Assembly: GCA_016710785.1 (NCBI GenBank)
Contig: JADJUE010000011.1
Location: forward strand, 282,742 to 346,741
Source: Candidatus Epilinea brevis
GTDB taxonomy: Bacteria; Chloroflexota; Anaerolineae; Epilineales; Epilineaceae
Direction of reading: 5' to 3'
Length of the DNA: 64,000 nt
Position 1 is the stretch's first letter. Every line of letters begins with the position of its first letter. This document shows, in pieces, positions 38,349 to 46,439 of this stretch. The translations under genes and the position numbers were made by a program. The notes under the pieces were generated by a model. That model made no database searches and was not told the origin of the DNA. It saw only the letters and a list, made by a program, of their open reading frames with translations.

Positions 38349-39452
38349 GCTTGCCCCTCCTCCCAGAGGGAGGAGACGCCTTCTCCTCCCCCCAGCGGGG
38401 GGAGGTCGGGAGGGGGGCCGCCGTGGCCGTCGCGGTCGCCTGACGCGATGGCCCATGGGGTCGGGGCCGGGCGGGCGCAGCATGGCGGGAGTCGTTATGT
38501 TCCAGGTGGTGCTGCGAACGTTGGGGATGGGATGGTCCGGCGGCCCTGTCGGTGGCGGGGGGGACGGCCACGGCGGCCCCCTCCCGACCTCCCCCGCTGG
38601 GGGAGGAGAAGGCGTCTCCTCCCTCTGGGAGGAGTTGGTCTTGAACCCAGGGTTCACCCGCCAGGGCATGGAAATCGGCCCAGTTTCACAGTCGAGCGCC
38701 GACGCGACTTCAGTCTTCCCCCCGGAGAAAGAGAACGCTTGCCCCTCCTCCCAGAGGGAGGAGACGCCTTCTCCTCCCCCCAGCGGGGGGAGGTCGGGAG
38801 GGGGGCCGCCGTGGCCGTCGCGGTCGCCTGACGCGATGGCCCATGGGGTCGGGGCCGGGCGGGCGCAGCATGGCGGGAGTCGTTATGTTCCAGGTGGTGC
38901 TGCGAACGTTGGGGATGGGATGGTCCGGCGGCCCTGTCGGTGGCGGGGGGGGCGGCCACGGCGGCCCCCTCCCGACCTCCCCCCGCTGGGGGGAGGAGAA
39001 GGCGTCTCCTCCCTCTGGGAGGAGTTGGTCTTGAACCCAGGGTTCACCCGCCAGGGCATGGAAATCGGCCCAGTTTCACAGTCGAGCGCCGACGCGACTT
39101 CAGTCTTCCCCCCGGAGAAAGAGAACGCTTGCCCCTCCTCCCGGAGGGAGGAGACGCCTTCTCCTCCCCCCAGCGGGGGGAGGTCGGGAGGGGGGCCGCC
39201 GTGGCCGTCGCGGTCGCCTGACGCGATGGCCCATGGGGTCGGGGCCGGGCGGGCGCAGCATGGCGGGAGTCGTTATGTTCCAGGTGGTGCTGCGAACGTT
39301 GGGGATGGGATGGTCCGGCGGCCCTGTCGGTGGCGGGGGGGACGGCCACGGCGGCCCCCCTCCCGACCTCCCCCCGCTGGGGGGAGGAGAAGGCGTCTCC
39401 TCCCTCTGGGAGGAGTTGGTCTTGAACCCAGGGTTCATCCGCCAGGGCATGC
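38349..39452. repeat. 2.8 tandem copies of a 389-bp unit with long inverted-repeat arms
   Basis: Units start at 38349, 38737 and 39127 (each begins GCTTGCCCCTCCTCCC), with only scattered differences such as lengths of C and G runs. Each unit contains a ~75-bp arm (CTCCTCCCAGAGGGAGGAG onward to the GGCCGCCGTGGCC core) that recurs inverted ~135 bases later, so a unit can fold into one very long hairpin. The core CCCCCCAGCGGGGGG is shared with the element at 15.6 kb. Open frames across it repeat with the DNA and show no protein-like features. It lies between dnaE2 and the metallopeptidase gene. Confidence 0.92.
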
Positions 39453-39500
39453 AAGCGGGCCCGCTCCCGCCATCCGGAGCCCCAACCGCACCCCCCCGCC

Positions 39501-39506
39501 TATAAT
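39501..39506 (+). promoter_or_regulatory. Consensus -10 box for a leaderless metallopeptidase mRNA
   Basis: TATAAT ends 7 bases before the ATG at 39514; only C residues lie between, so there is no ribosome-binding site. Confidence 0.55.
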
Positions 39507-39513
39507 CCCCCCC

Positions 39514-41610
39514 ATGCCCCCCCTCGCCAGCTCCCCCGCCCGCCGCCCCGCCCTCATCCTGCTCGCCGCCCTCCTGGCCATCGGCCTGGTCTGGGCGCTC
39601 CTGCGCGCGCGGCGGACGGCGCCGGAGCCCGAGCGGCCGGCGGACGCCACGCCGACGGCGGCCTCCCCCGCGGCGGCCTACCCGGAGCCGGCGGGGCGCG
39701 AGGACCCCTACCCGGCAGCCGACGGCGCGGCAGCCGACCCGATCGCGGCCATGCCCGTGACCGGCGGGCTGCCTGACACCGGGCCGGCGCCCATCGACCC
39801 CGCGCCCGACGGGCAGGCGGACGGCGTCTTCGACCTGCTGGACGCAGACCTTCCGGCCCGCGACCCGGAGCGGCTGGCGCGGGAGCTGGGTCGGCTGGCG
39901 GGCGCGGCGCCCTCGCCCACACCGGCGGCCCTGCGCGAGGGGGCCACGGCGCGCTTCTGGCTGCACGACATCAACAGCAGCGCGTACCTGCAGGTGGAGG
40001 CGCGGCTGCTGGTGGTGGCGGAACATGCCTATGGCTGGCTGCAGACCGACCAGGCCACCGACGAGGCCGCGCTGCGCGCGGGGGTCGAGGCCTTTTCCGA
40101 CCGCGTCTATCCCGCCCTGCGCGCCATCTTCGGCCCGGAGGCCTCGCCGGGCATCGACGGCGACGCGCGGGTGCACATCCTGCACCACCAGCCCATCGAG
40201 GGGGTGGCGGGCTACTTCTACAGCGTCGACGAGCAGCCGCCGGCCATCGACGCCCACAGCAACGCCCGGGAGATGTTCTACATCAACCTGAACGCCTTCA
40301 CCCCCGGCTCGCCGGATTACCTGGCCCTGCTGGCCCACGAGTTCCAGCACATGATCCACTGGAGCCATGACCCCAGCGAATCGGTGTGGCTGAACGAGGG
40401 CCTCTCGGAACTGGCGCCGCATCTGGCCGGCCTGGGGGTGCAGACGGGGCGGCTCTTCATGAGCCGGCCGGACACGCCGCTGCGCGAATGGACCAGCGAA
40501 GCGGGCGCCAACAGCGAGCATTACGCCGCGGCCTTCGCCCTGGCGGCCTACCTGCGCCGGCGCTACGGCGACGCCTTCCTGGGCCGCCTGGTGGCCCAGG
40601 AGGCCAACGGCGCGCGGGCCATCGCCGCCGCGGCGGCAGAGCTGGACCCCGCGCGGCCGCGATTCGAGGACCTCTTCATGGACTGGACGGTGGCCAACCT
40701 GCTGCCGGAGGACCTGGCGGGGCGCCTGCCGCCGCGCTACCTACAGGACGCCGCGGTGGACCTGCGCGTGGCCCCCGAGGTCCCGCCCGCCCTGCCGACG
40801 GAGTCGGACGTGAACCCCTACGGCACGGATTACTGGGACCTGACGGCCCAGGTGCGCCGCGGCGAGCTGGACCTGCGCTTCCAGGGCGACAGCCAGGTGC
40901 CGCTGCTGGCCGACGCCCAGGGGCAGACCGGCCCGGTCTGGTGGTCGGGCCGCGACGAGAACATGGCCGGCGGATTGCGCCTGGACCTGGCGCAGGCGCC
41001 GGTGACCGGGGCCCGCCTGGAGGGCCGGCTCTGGTACCAGCTGGAGGAAGGCTGGGACTACGCCTACCTGCAGGCCTCCACGGACGGTGGCCGGCAATGG
41101 CGCAACCTGGACATCGCGGGCAGCCGCGCGGAGGATCCCAACGGCAACAACCTGGGCCATGGCCTCAGCGGCCAGAGCGCAGGCTGGGAAGACTGGCAGC
41201 TGGACCTGAGCCCCTTCGCCGGCCAGGACCTTGCCCTGCGCTGGCTGGTGCTGACGGACGACGCCGTCAGCGAGAGCGGCATGGCCCTGGCCGACACGCG
41301 TCTGAGCCTGCCGGCAACGGGCGGCGGCACCGACCGCCTGGTCCCCCTGGCGCCGGACGACCCCGCCTGGCAGGCCGACGGCTGGGAGCGCGTGCCCCTC
41401 CTCCTCCCCCAGCGCTGGGGGCTGCAGCTGGTGGCCCGCAGCCATGGCGCCCTGGCGGTGCGGCGCTTCGCGGTAGACGCCGCCGGTGCGGCCCACCTGC
41501 AGCTCGCGGGCATCCCCGACGACGCCACGGTGACCCTGATCGTCAGCGCCCTGACGCCGGGCACGCGGACGGCGGCGGGCTATACGCTGGCGGAAGGGGC
41601 GGGGCGCTGA
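39514..41610 (+). CDS. Membrane-anchored zinc metallopeptidase
   Basis: 698 residues. An N-terminal transmembrane helix (ALILLAALLAIGLVWALL) anchors the protein; a Pro/Ala-rich stalk occupies residues ~35-130. The catalytic domain contains YLALLAHEFQHMIHWSHDP, with the gluzincin HExxH, and WLNEGLSELAPHL downstream supplying the third ligand (Glu/His). The C-terminal ~260 residues are beta-rich; the segment GWDYAYLQASTDGGRQWRNL resembles immune-inhibitor-A-type (M6) MAM-like domains. It would degrade proteins outside the cell. An LPDTG and an LPATG occur internally but without a C-terminal anchor. The start is set by TATAAT just upstream; the 389-bp repeats end ~60 bases before it. Confidence 0.82.
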   Translation: MPPLASSPARRPALILLAALLAIGLVWALLRARRTAPEPERPADATPTAASPAAAYPEPAGREDPYPAADGAAADPIAAMPVTGGLPDTGPAPIDPAPDGQADGVFDLLDADLPARDPERLARELGRLAGAAPSPTPAALREGATARFWLHDINSSAYLQVEARLLVVAEHAYGWLQTDQATDEAALRAGVEAFSDRVYPALRAIFGPEASPGIDGDARVHILHHQPIEGVAGYFYSVDEQPPAIDAHSNAREMFYINLNAFTPGSPDYLALLAHEFQHMIHWSHDPSESVWLNEGLSELAPHLAGLGVQTGRLFMSRPDTPLREWTSEAGANSEHYAAAFALAAYLRRRYGDAFLGRLVAQEANGARAIAAAAAELDPARPRFEDLFMDWTVANLLPEDLAGRLPPRYLQDAAVDLRVAPEVPPALPTESDVNPYGTDYWDLTAQVRRGELDLRFQGDSQVPLLADAQGQTGPVWWSGRDENMAGGLRLDLAQAPVTGARLEGRLWYQLEEGWDYAYLQASTDGGRQWRNLDIAGSRAEDPNGNNLGHGLSGQSAGWEDWQLDLSPFAGQDLALRWLVLTDDAVSESGMALADTRLSLPATGGGTDRLVPLAPDDPAWQADGWERVPLLLPQRWGLQLVARSHGALAVRRFAVDAAGAAHLQLAGIPDDATVTLIVSALTPGTRTAAGYTLAEGAGR

Positions 41611-41881
41611 GGGGGACGTAACGGGTCCATTCGCGGAAATCGCACGATTTCCACGAACAGACCTCCGCCATAAGGCATCCGGTGCTCAGAATGTCGCCCC
41701 GCACGTCGATCTGGCCGGCGAGGCTGCCGATGAGGTCGGCGCAGGAGCGTTCGACTGGCACGACACGGGCGATTGGCTTGCCGTGCCGGGTGATCAGCAG
41801 GCCCTCTCGATCCAAGTGATCCAGAAGGGATAGGCAATGCGATTTGAACTGGGCGATGGCGATGGTCTTCATATCGCTCAT
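41543..41881 (-). CDS. Phd/YefM-like antitoxin without a partner toxin
   Basis: Up to 112 residues from the ATG at 41881 (41872 is also possible). The Phd/YefM DNA-binding start is clear: MKTIAIAQFKSHCLSLLDHLD, then REGLLITRHGKPIARVVPVE and GDILSTG. Normal family members end shortly after this point; here the frame continues ~40 residues into the antisense strand of the peptidase gene, suggesting that the 3' end was lost or shifted. No VapC-, Doc- or RelE-like gene follows. It is probably an antitoxin remnant. Confidence 0.6.
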   Translation of the reverse strand: MSDMKTIAIAQFKSHCLSLLDHLDREGLLITRHGKPIARVVPVERSCADLIGSLAGQIDVRGDILSTGCLMAEVCSWKSCDFREWTRYVPLSAPPLPPAYSPPPSACPASGR

Positions 41882-41941
41882 CATAGCAATGGTCAAAACT
41901 ATCGACTATTTTCACCGAGGCGTCCGGCCTCGCCTCGCGGC

Positions 41942-41970
41942 TTGCCTCCCGCCCCCCACCTGCATACAAT
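41942..41970 (+). promoter_or_regulatory. Promoter of the pyr operon
   Basis: TTGCCT (41942-41947), a 17-bp spacer and TACAAT (41965-41970). Transcription should begin near 41977, giving a ~160-nt leader before pyrC. Confidence 0.7.
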
Positions 41971-41975
41971 CGCGA

Positions 41976-42076
41976 TCTCGATGATCGAGACAGCGCGCCG
42001 GCCCCAGGCCGGCACCGCGGCCGGTGGCCGCGCAGCAGCAGCAAGCAGCCAGGGCACTTGGGTCCCTGGCTTTTTT
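41976..42076 (+). terminator. Pyr-operon attenuator: three small hairpins and an intrinsic terminator
   Basis: Small hairpins occur at 41976-41990 (TCTCGA/TCGAGA), 41997-42013 (GCCGGCC/GGCCGGC) and 42016-42032 (CGCGGCC/GGCCGCG). They are followed by a stem AGCCAGGG/CCCTGGCT (42047-42054 with 42064-42071) and six T (42071-42076). It is the only classical T-tract terminator I see in the window. It lies inside the leader of pyrC, not after a gene, so it is an attenuator. I did not find a convincing PyrR-binding loop. Confidence 0.75.
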
Positions 42077-42142
42077 GTGCCCCGGGACGGAGCCCGCCGC
42101 GAACCCGGCGGAGGCCCGGGTCAGCGCGAGGAGGAGCGATGA
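41981..42142 (+). CDS. Putative pyr leader peptide spanning the attenuator
   Basis: An ATG four bases after the predicted transcription start opens a 53-codon frame (MIETARRPQAGTAAGG, then Ala-rich codons including four GCA in a row). It runs through the intrinsic terminator and stops at a TGA overlapping the pyrC ATG (ATGA). This matches the layout of the enterobacterial pyrBI leader, where a ribosome following RNA polymerase closely prevents terminator folding when UTP is low. Whether it is translated is unproven; the peptide itself has no recognisable features. Confidence 0.45.
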   Translation: MIETARRPQAGTAAGGRAAAASSQGTWVPGFFVPRDGARREPGGGPGQREEER

Positions 42143-43215
42143 GCCTGCACCGGCTGCCGGGCCTGGTGGACGTGCACGTGCACCTGCGCATCCCCGGCGG
42201 CGAGCACAAGGAGACCCTGCGTTCGGGCACGGCGGCGGCCCTGGCCGGCGGGGTGACCACGGTGCTGGCCATGCCCAACACCAACCCGCCCACCACCGAC
42301 GGCCCGCGTCTGGCGGCGGCCCGCGCCGCCCATGCCGACGCGCTCTGCGACGTGGGCCTGTTCCTGGGGGCCACGGAGGACAACGCCGCGGCCTGCGCCG
42401 CGGCCGCCCCCGGTGCATGCGGCCTCAAGGTCTACGTCAACGAGACCTTCGGCCCCCTGCGCATCGACGATCTGGGCGTGCTGGCGACGCATTTCGCGGC
42501 CTGGCCGCGGGGCAAGCCCATCGTGCTGCATGCCGAGGAGATGGCGGCGGCGGCGGCCATCGGCCTGGGGGCGGCGCATGGGCAGCATGTGCACATCGCC
42601 CATGTCAGCCGCAAGGAGGAGATCGAGTTGATCGCCCGGGCCAAGGCCGCCGGCATGGCCGTCAGCTGCGAGGTGGCCCCGCATCACCTCTTCTTGGACG
42701 AGCGCGACCTTTCCCGCCTGGGTCCATGGGGGCTGATGCGCCCGCCGCTGGCGCGGCCGATCGACCGCGAGGCGCTGTGGGCGCACATGGACATCATCGA
42801 CTGCATCGCCACGGACCACGCCCCGCACGCGCGCGCCGAGAAGCTGAGCGACAAGCCCCCGCCCGGCGTGCCGGGCCTGGAGGCAACCCTGCCCCTGATG
42901 CTGACGGCGGTGGCCGAGGGCCGCCTGAGTCTGGCGCGGCTGGTGGACCTGACGAGCACGACGCCGGCCCGGCTCTTCGGTCTGGAGGCGGCGGCCGACG
43001 ACGCGACGGCAGCAAGCACGGTGGAGGTGGAACTGGGGGAGGCCTGGACCCTGCCGGAGCGCGGCTGGCAGACCCTGCACGACTGGTCGCCCTTCGCCGG
43101 CATGACCGTGCTGGGCCGGGTGCGGCGCACCTTCCTGCGCGGCAAGCTGGTCTACGAAGACGGCAAGGTGCTGGCAGAGGCGGGGGACGGGCGGGTGCTG
43201 TTTGGCGACCGCTGA
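42139..43215 (+). CDS. pyrC: Dihydroorotase
   Basis: 358 residues from the ATG at 42139, with GAGGAGGAG directly upstream. Metal and substrate motifs: LVDVHVHLRIPGGEHKE (HxH), AMPNTNPPT, the carboxylated Lys in GLKVYVNETFG, VLHAEE, VHIAHVSRKEE and the catalytic CIATDHAPH. It cyclises N-carbamoyl-L-aspartate to dihydroorotate in UMP synthesis. The pattern is that of type I/CAD-like dihydroorotases. It is the first gene of the pyr operon and overlaps the leader frame. Confidence 0.93.
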   Translation: MSLHRLPGLVDVHVHLRIPGGEHKETLRSGTAAALAGGVTTVLAMPNTNPPTTDGPRLAAARAAHADALCDVGLFLGATEDNAAACAAAAPGACGLKVYVNETFGPLRIDDLGVLATHFAAWPRGKPIVLHAEEMAAAAAIGLGAAHGQHVHIAHVSRKEEIELIARAKAAGMAVSCEVAPHHLFLDERDLSRLGPWGLMRPPLARPIDREALWAHMDIIDCIATDHAPHARAEKLSDKPPPGVPGLEATLPLMLTAVAEGRLSLARLVDLTSTTPARLFGLEAAADDATAASTVEVELGEAWTLPERGWQTLHDWSPFAGMTVLGRVRRTFLRGKLVYEDGKVLAEAGDGRVLFGDR

Positions 43216-43239
43216 ATTCATCAAAGGAGCGATGGACGC

Positions 43240-44190
43240 ATGACGACGATGCTGGCCCCCCTCAACCTCGCCGGGCAGGACATCCTCTCCGTGCGGCAGT
43301 TCGACCGCGGCAACCTGGAGCCGATCTTCGCCCTGACGGAGCGCATGCGGGAGATCGTGCGTGAGGACGGCGGCACGGACCTGCTGGCCCGCCGGGTGCT
43401 GGCGGCCCTCTTCTTCGAGCCCTCCACGCGCACCTCGGCCAGCTTCATCGCCGCGATGGAGCGCCTGGGCGGGTCGGTGATCCCCATCACCCAGGGGGTG
43501 CAGTTCTCCTCGGTGTCCAAGGGCGAGAGCTTGCCGGACACCATCGTCACCTTGGAGCAGTATGCCGACGCCATCGTCCTGCGCCATCCGGTGATCGGCA
43601 GCGCCAAGGAGGCGGCGGACGCGGCCCGGGTGCCGATCATCAACGCCGGCGACGGGGCGGGCGAGCATCCGACGCAGGCGCTCCTGGACCTCTTCACCAT
43701 CCGCGACGAGCTGGGCAAGCTGGACGGCCTGCATGTGGCCATGGTGGGCGACCTGCGCTTCGGACGCACGGTGCACAGCCTGACGCAGCTGCTGGCGCAG
43801 TACAAGGTGAAGCTGAGCTTCGTCTCCCCGGAGATCCTGCGCCTGCCCCTGGACCTGATGAACGAGGTGCGCGGCCGGGGTCTGGACGTGCAGGAGACCT
43901 ACAGCGTGGCCGACGTGATCGGCGAGGTGGACGTGCTCTACGTCACCCGGGTGCAGAAGGAGCGCTTCTCGGACCTGGCGCAGTATGAAGAGGTGAAGGG
44001 CTACTACGTCATCGACGAGGCGATCATGGCCGCCGCCAGGCGCGACATGATCGTCATGCATCCCCTGCCGCGGGTGGGCGAGATCGACCCGCGGGTGGAC
44101 AAGGACCCGCGCGCGGCCTACTTCCGCCAGGTGCAGAACGGGATGTTCCTGCGCATGGCCCTGCTCGCGGGGGTCATGGGGAAGGCTTGA
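43240..44190 (+). CDS. pyrB: Aspartate carbamoyltransferase catalytic subunit
   Basis: 316 residues. The carbamoyl-phosphate motif is FFEPSTRTSASFIAAMERLGG. Also present are VLRHPVIGSAKEAAD, INAGDGAGEHPTQALLDLFTI, VAMVGDLRFGRTVHSL, VLYVTRVQKERF and VMHPLPRVGEIDPRVDKDPRAAYF. It makes N-carbamoylaspartate from carbamoyl phosphate and aspartate. No pyrI regulatory-subunit gene is nearby, so the enzyme is probably unregulated by nucleotides or associates with PyrC. AAAGGAG lies before the ATG. Confidence 0.96.
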   Translation: MTTMLAPLNLAGQDILSVRQFDRGNLEPIFALTERMREIVREDGGTDLLARRVLAALFFEPSTRTSASFIAAMERLGGSVIPITQGVQFSSVSKGESLPDTIVTLEQYADAIVLRHPVIGSAKEAADAARVPIINAGDGAGEHPTQALLDLFTIRDELGKLDGLHVAMVGDLRFGRTVHSLTQLLAQYKVKLSFVSPEILRLPLDLMNEVRGRGLDVQETYSVADVIGEVDVLYVTRVQKERFSDLAQYEEVKGYYVIDEAIMAAARRDMIVMHPLPRVGEIDPRVDKDPRAAYFRQVQNGMFLRMALLAGVMGKA

Positions 44191-44236
44191 ATCCAGCCGG
44201 ATCGAGACGGGACCGCGAAAGGAAGCCGAGCAGCCG

Positions 44237-45019
44237 ATGAACGACGCCCCCCTGCCTTTCAACCGCCGCCTGGACGAAGCGATGGAGAAAACGGGCTCGC
44301 TCCTCTGCGTGGGCCTGGACCCGCGCGTGGCGTTGCTGGAGGAGCCGGTGGAGGATTTCTGCCGCCGGATCATCGACGCCACCTGGGAGGCGGCGGTGGC
44401 CTTCAAGCCCAACGCGGCCTTCTTCGAGGCCCTGGGCCTGGACGGCCACCAGCGCCTGGCCACGGTGCTGGGCCATTGCCCGCCGGGGCGGATCATGGTG
44501 CTGGACGCCAAGCGCGGCGACATCGGCTCGACGGCCGAGGCCTACGCCCATGCGGCCTTTGGGGTGCTGGGCGCCGACGCCGTGACGGTGAGCCCCTACC
44601 TGGGCGGGGATTCGGTGGCGCCCTTCCTGGCGGACGCGGCCCATGGCGCCTTCCTGCTCTGCCACACCTCCAACCCGGGCGCCGCCGACCTGCAGCACCT
44701 GGAGATCGAAGGCCGCCCTCTCTACCTGCACCTGGCCGCCCTGGCCCGCGGCTGGAACGCGCAGGGCAACCTGGGCCTGGTCGTGGGCGCCACCTACCCG
44801 GAGGCCCTGGAGCGGGTGCGCGCCGCGGCCCCGGAACTGCCCTTCCTGGTGCCGGGCATCGGCGCCCAGGGCGGCGACCTGGAGGCTTCCGTCCGCGCGG
44901 GCCTGGACGCCCTGGGCCGGGGCCTGCTCATCAGCAGCTCGCGGGAGATCATCTTCGCCGCCGACCCGCGCGCCGCGGCCCTGCGCACGCGGGACGCGAT
45001 CGACCGGGCGCGGGGCTGA
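44237..45019 (+). CDS. pyrF: Orotidine 5'-phosphate decarboxylase
   Basis: 260 residues of the type 2 (long) form. LLCVGLDPRVALL is at the N-terminus, the catalytic DAKRGDIGSTAEAYA contains the Lys-Asp pair, and VSPYLGGDSVAPFL and LVVGATYPEALERVR complete the barrel. It decarboxylates OMP to UMP. GAAAGGAAG precedes the start. Confidence 0.94.
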   Translation: MNDAPLPFNRRLDEAMEKTGSLLCVGLDPRVALLEEPVEDFCRRIIDATWEAAVAFKPNAAFFEALGLDGHQRLATVLGHCPPGRIMVLDAKRGDIGSTAEAYAHAAFGVLGADAVTVSPYLGGDSVAPFLADAAHGAFLLCHTSNPGAADLQHLEIEGRPLYLHLAALARGWNAQGNLGLVVGATYPEALERVRAAAPELPFLVPGIGAQGGDLEASVRAGLDALGRGLLISSSREIIFAADPRAAALRTRDAIDRARG

Positions 45020-45040
45020 CCCGAGTTCGGAGAACGCATT

Positions 45041-45198
45041 CCGTAGGGGCGGGTCTGCCGGGCGTGAGGACACGCCGTCACCAACACCCTTCGTCCCGGC
45101 TGGCTCGCCCTGGGTTCACGTTGGACGAGGGCGAGCCAGCCGGGTTGCACCGTCCAGCGGGTGGCGCATCATTTCGCCCGGCAGACCCGCCCCTACGG
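45041..45198. mobile_element. MITE-like element with nested inverted repeats
   Basis: Perfect 24-bp terminal arms (45041-45064 and 45175-45198, beginning CCGTAGGGGCGGGTCTGCCG) bound 158 bp. Inside are a 17-bp perfect inverted repeat (45095-45111 with 45128-45144, starting CCCGGCTGGCTCGCCC) and a small GGCGTG/CACGCC hairpin (45061-45076). The folded strand would be multi-armed. It has no coding capacity. It lies between pyrF and pyrE inside an otherwise co-directional operon. No clear target-site duplication is visible. Confidence 0.8.
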
Positions 45199-45255
45199 GT
45201 TCACCTGCCTTCCACCCATTTCAACCCGATCTTATGACCAGGAGCCCCCACCGCC

Positions 45256-45990
45256 ATGCACCCTCCCATCGCCTTCCTGGACCCCCTGAGCCCCGCGCCC
45301 GTCCCGGCGTCGGCCGCCGCCGCCCGCCGGGCCGCCCCCGCCGGCGCCGCGACCGACGCCCTGCCCGGCGGCCAGCCCACCGCCGCCCCCACCCCGGCGC
45401 AGATCGCGCAGGCCCTGGACGCCCTGGGCGCGGTGAAGTTCGGCAGCTTCACGCTCAAGAGCGGGGCCACCTCGCCGGTGTACATCGACCTGCGGATGCT
45501 GGCCGGCGACCCGGTCCTCTTGGCCCAGGTGGCCAAGGCCTACGGCAGGATCCTGGACGGCCTGAGCTTCGACCGCCTGGCGGCGATCCCGCTGGCGGGG
45601 CTGCCGATCGGCACGGCGGTGGCCCTGGAGACGGGCCACCCGATGGTCTACCCGCGCCCGACGGTGAAGCAGCACGGCACGGGGCAGAGCGTGGAAGGGC
45701 CCTTCGCGGCGGGCGAGACGGTGGTGGTGATCGACGACCTGATCTCGAGCGGCCTCTCGAAGCGCGAGGCGATCGCCCCCTTGGAGGCGGCGGGCCTGAA
45801 GGTGCGCGACGTGGTGGTGCTGATCGACCGCCAGGGCGGCGGCGCGGCGGACCTGGTCGCGGCGGGCTACCACCTGCACGCGGTGCTGACGCTGACGGAG
45901 ATCGTGGCCCACCTGCACGCGGCGGGCCGGGTGGATGACGCGATGCGGCAGACGGTGCTGGACTTCGTGGCGGGGGGCGGAGGGCGGTAG
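45256..45990 (+). CDS. pyrE: Orotate phosphoribosyltransferase
   Basis: 244 residues. After a ~45-residue Ala/Pro-rich N-terminal extension the enzyme begins AQALDALGAVKFGSFTLKSGATSPVYIDLRML. Also present are IPLAGLPIGTAVAL and the PRPP-binding loop TVVVIDDLISSGLSKREAI. It joins orotate to PRPP to form OMP, the step before PyrF. The long extension is unusual; a start codon nearer the domain would be needed to remove it, and none has a good ribosome-binding site. Confidence 0.92.
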   Translation: MHPPIAFLDPLSPAPVPASAAAARRAAPAGAATDALPGGQPTAAPTPAQIAQALDALGAVKFGSFTLKSGATSPVYIDLRMLAGDPVLLAQVAKAYGRILDGLSFDRLAAIPLAGLPIGTAVALETGHPMVYPRPTVKQHGTGQSVEGPFAAGETVVVIDDLISSGLSKREAIAPLEAAGLKVRDVVVLIDRQGGGAADLVAAGYHLHAVLTLTEIVAHLHAAGRVDDAMRQTVLDFVAGGGGR

Positions 45991-46008
45991 GGGCGCAGCC
46001 CGCCATGC

Positions 46009-46014
46009 TACAAT
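46009..46014 (+). promoter_or_regulatory. Extended -10 box before the ferredoxin gene
   Basis: TGC-TACAAT (TACAAT at 46009-46014) with no clear -35 box. It gives a leader of ~40 nt containing AGGAG before the ATG at 46061. Confidence 0.5.
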
Positions 46015-46060
46015 CGGCGCCCTGCTGCCTTCACCACCTCTTCCCCAGGAGCCTTGAACC

Positions 46061-46420
46061 ATGCCCATTCTCACCATCGAAGGCCACGGGCCGGTCACTG
46101 TCACCGCCGGCACGCGGCTGGTCAACGCCATCGAGGATGCGGGCGTGGACATCCTGCACCGCTGCGGCGGGCATGCGAAGTGCACGACCTGCCGGGTGGA
46201 CTTCTTGGACGGCGAGCCGGACCAGATGACGCAGGCGGAATCGGACAAGCTGGAGAGCAAGGGCGACCTGGGCCAATACCGGCTGTCCTGCCAATCACTG
46301 GTGCTGGAGGACATGCATGTGCAGCCGCTGATGCGCCTGACGGGCAGCGGCATGGACGACGCGGGCCCGCGGCCGGAGGACGACATCACCCCGGATCCGG
46401 TGTGGCTGGACGAGGTCTGA
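46061..46420 (+). CDS. 2Fe-2S ferredoxin
   Basis: 119 residues of the plant/adrenodoxin-type fold. PVTVTAGTRLVNAIEDAGVDILHRCGGHAKCTTCRVDFLDG contains the CxxxxxCxxC cluster ligands, and the fourth Cys is in YRLSCQS. A ~30-residue acidic tail follows. It is a soluble electron carrier; the partner oxidoreductase is not obvious from the neighbours. Confidence 0.9.
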   Translation: MPILTIEGHGPVTVTAGTRLVNAIEDAGVDILHRCGGHAKCTTCRVDFLDGEPDQMTQAESDKLESKGDLGQYRLSCQSLVLEDMHVQPLMRLTGSGMDDAGPRPEDDITPDPVWLDEV

Positions 46421-46439
46421 GCCGGGAGCCGAGCCCACG

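Noticed and set aside
38221..39513. Open frames across the 389-bp repeats, including one joined in frame to the metallopeptidase
   Set aside because: They repeat with the DNA, and the peptidase has a TATAAT box and an ATG with a membrane anchor at 39514.
39770..41340. LPXTG-type anchors (LPDTG, LPATG) in the metallopeptidase
   Set aside because: Both are internal and lack the hydrophobic segment and basic tail needed for sortase.
41976..42032. PyrR-binding anti-antiterminator in the pyr leader
   Set aside because: The three small hairpins do not show the conserved PyrR loop that I know, so a pyrBI-like mechanism fits better.
42121..44523. 800-codon minus-strand frame opposite pyrC-pyrB-pyrF
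   Set aside because: Antisense shadow spanning three certain genes.
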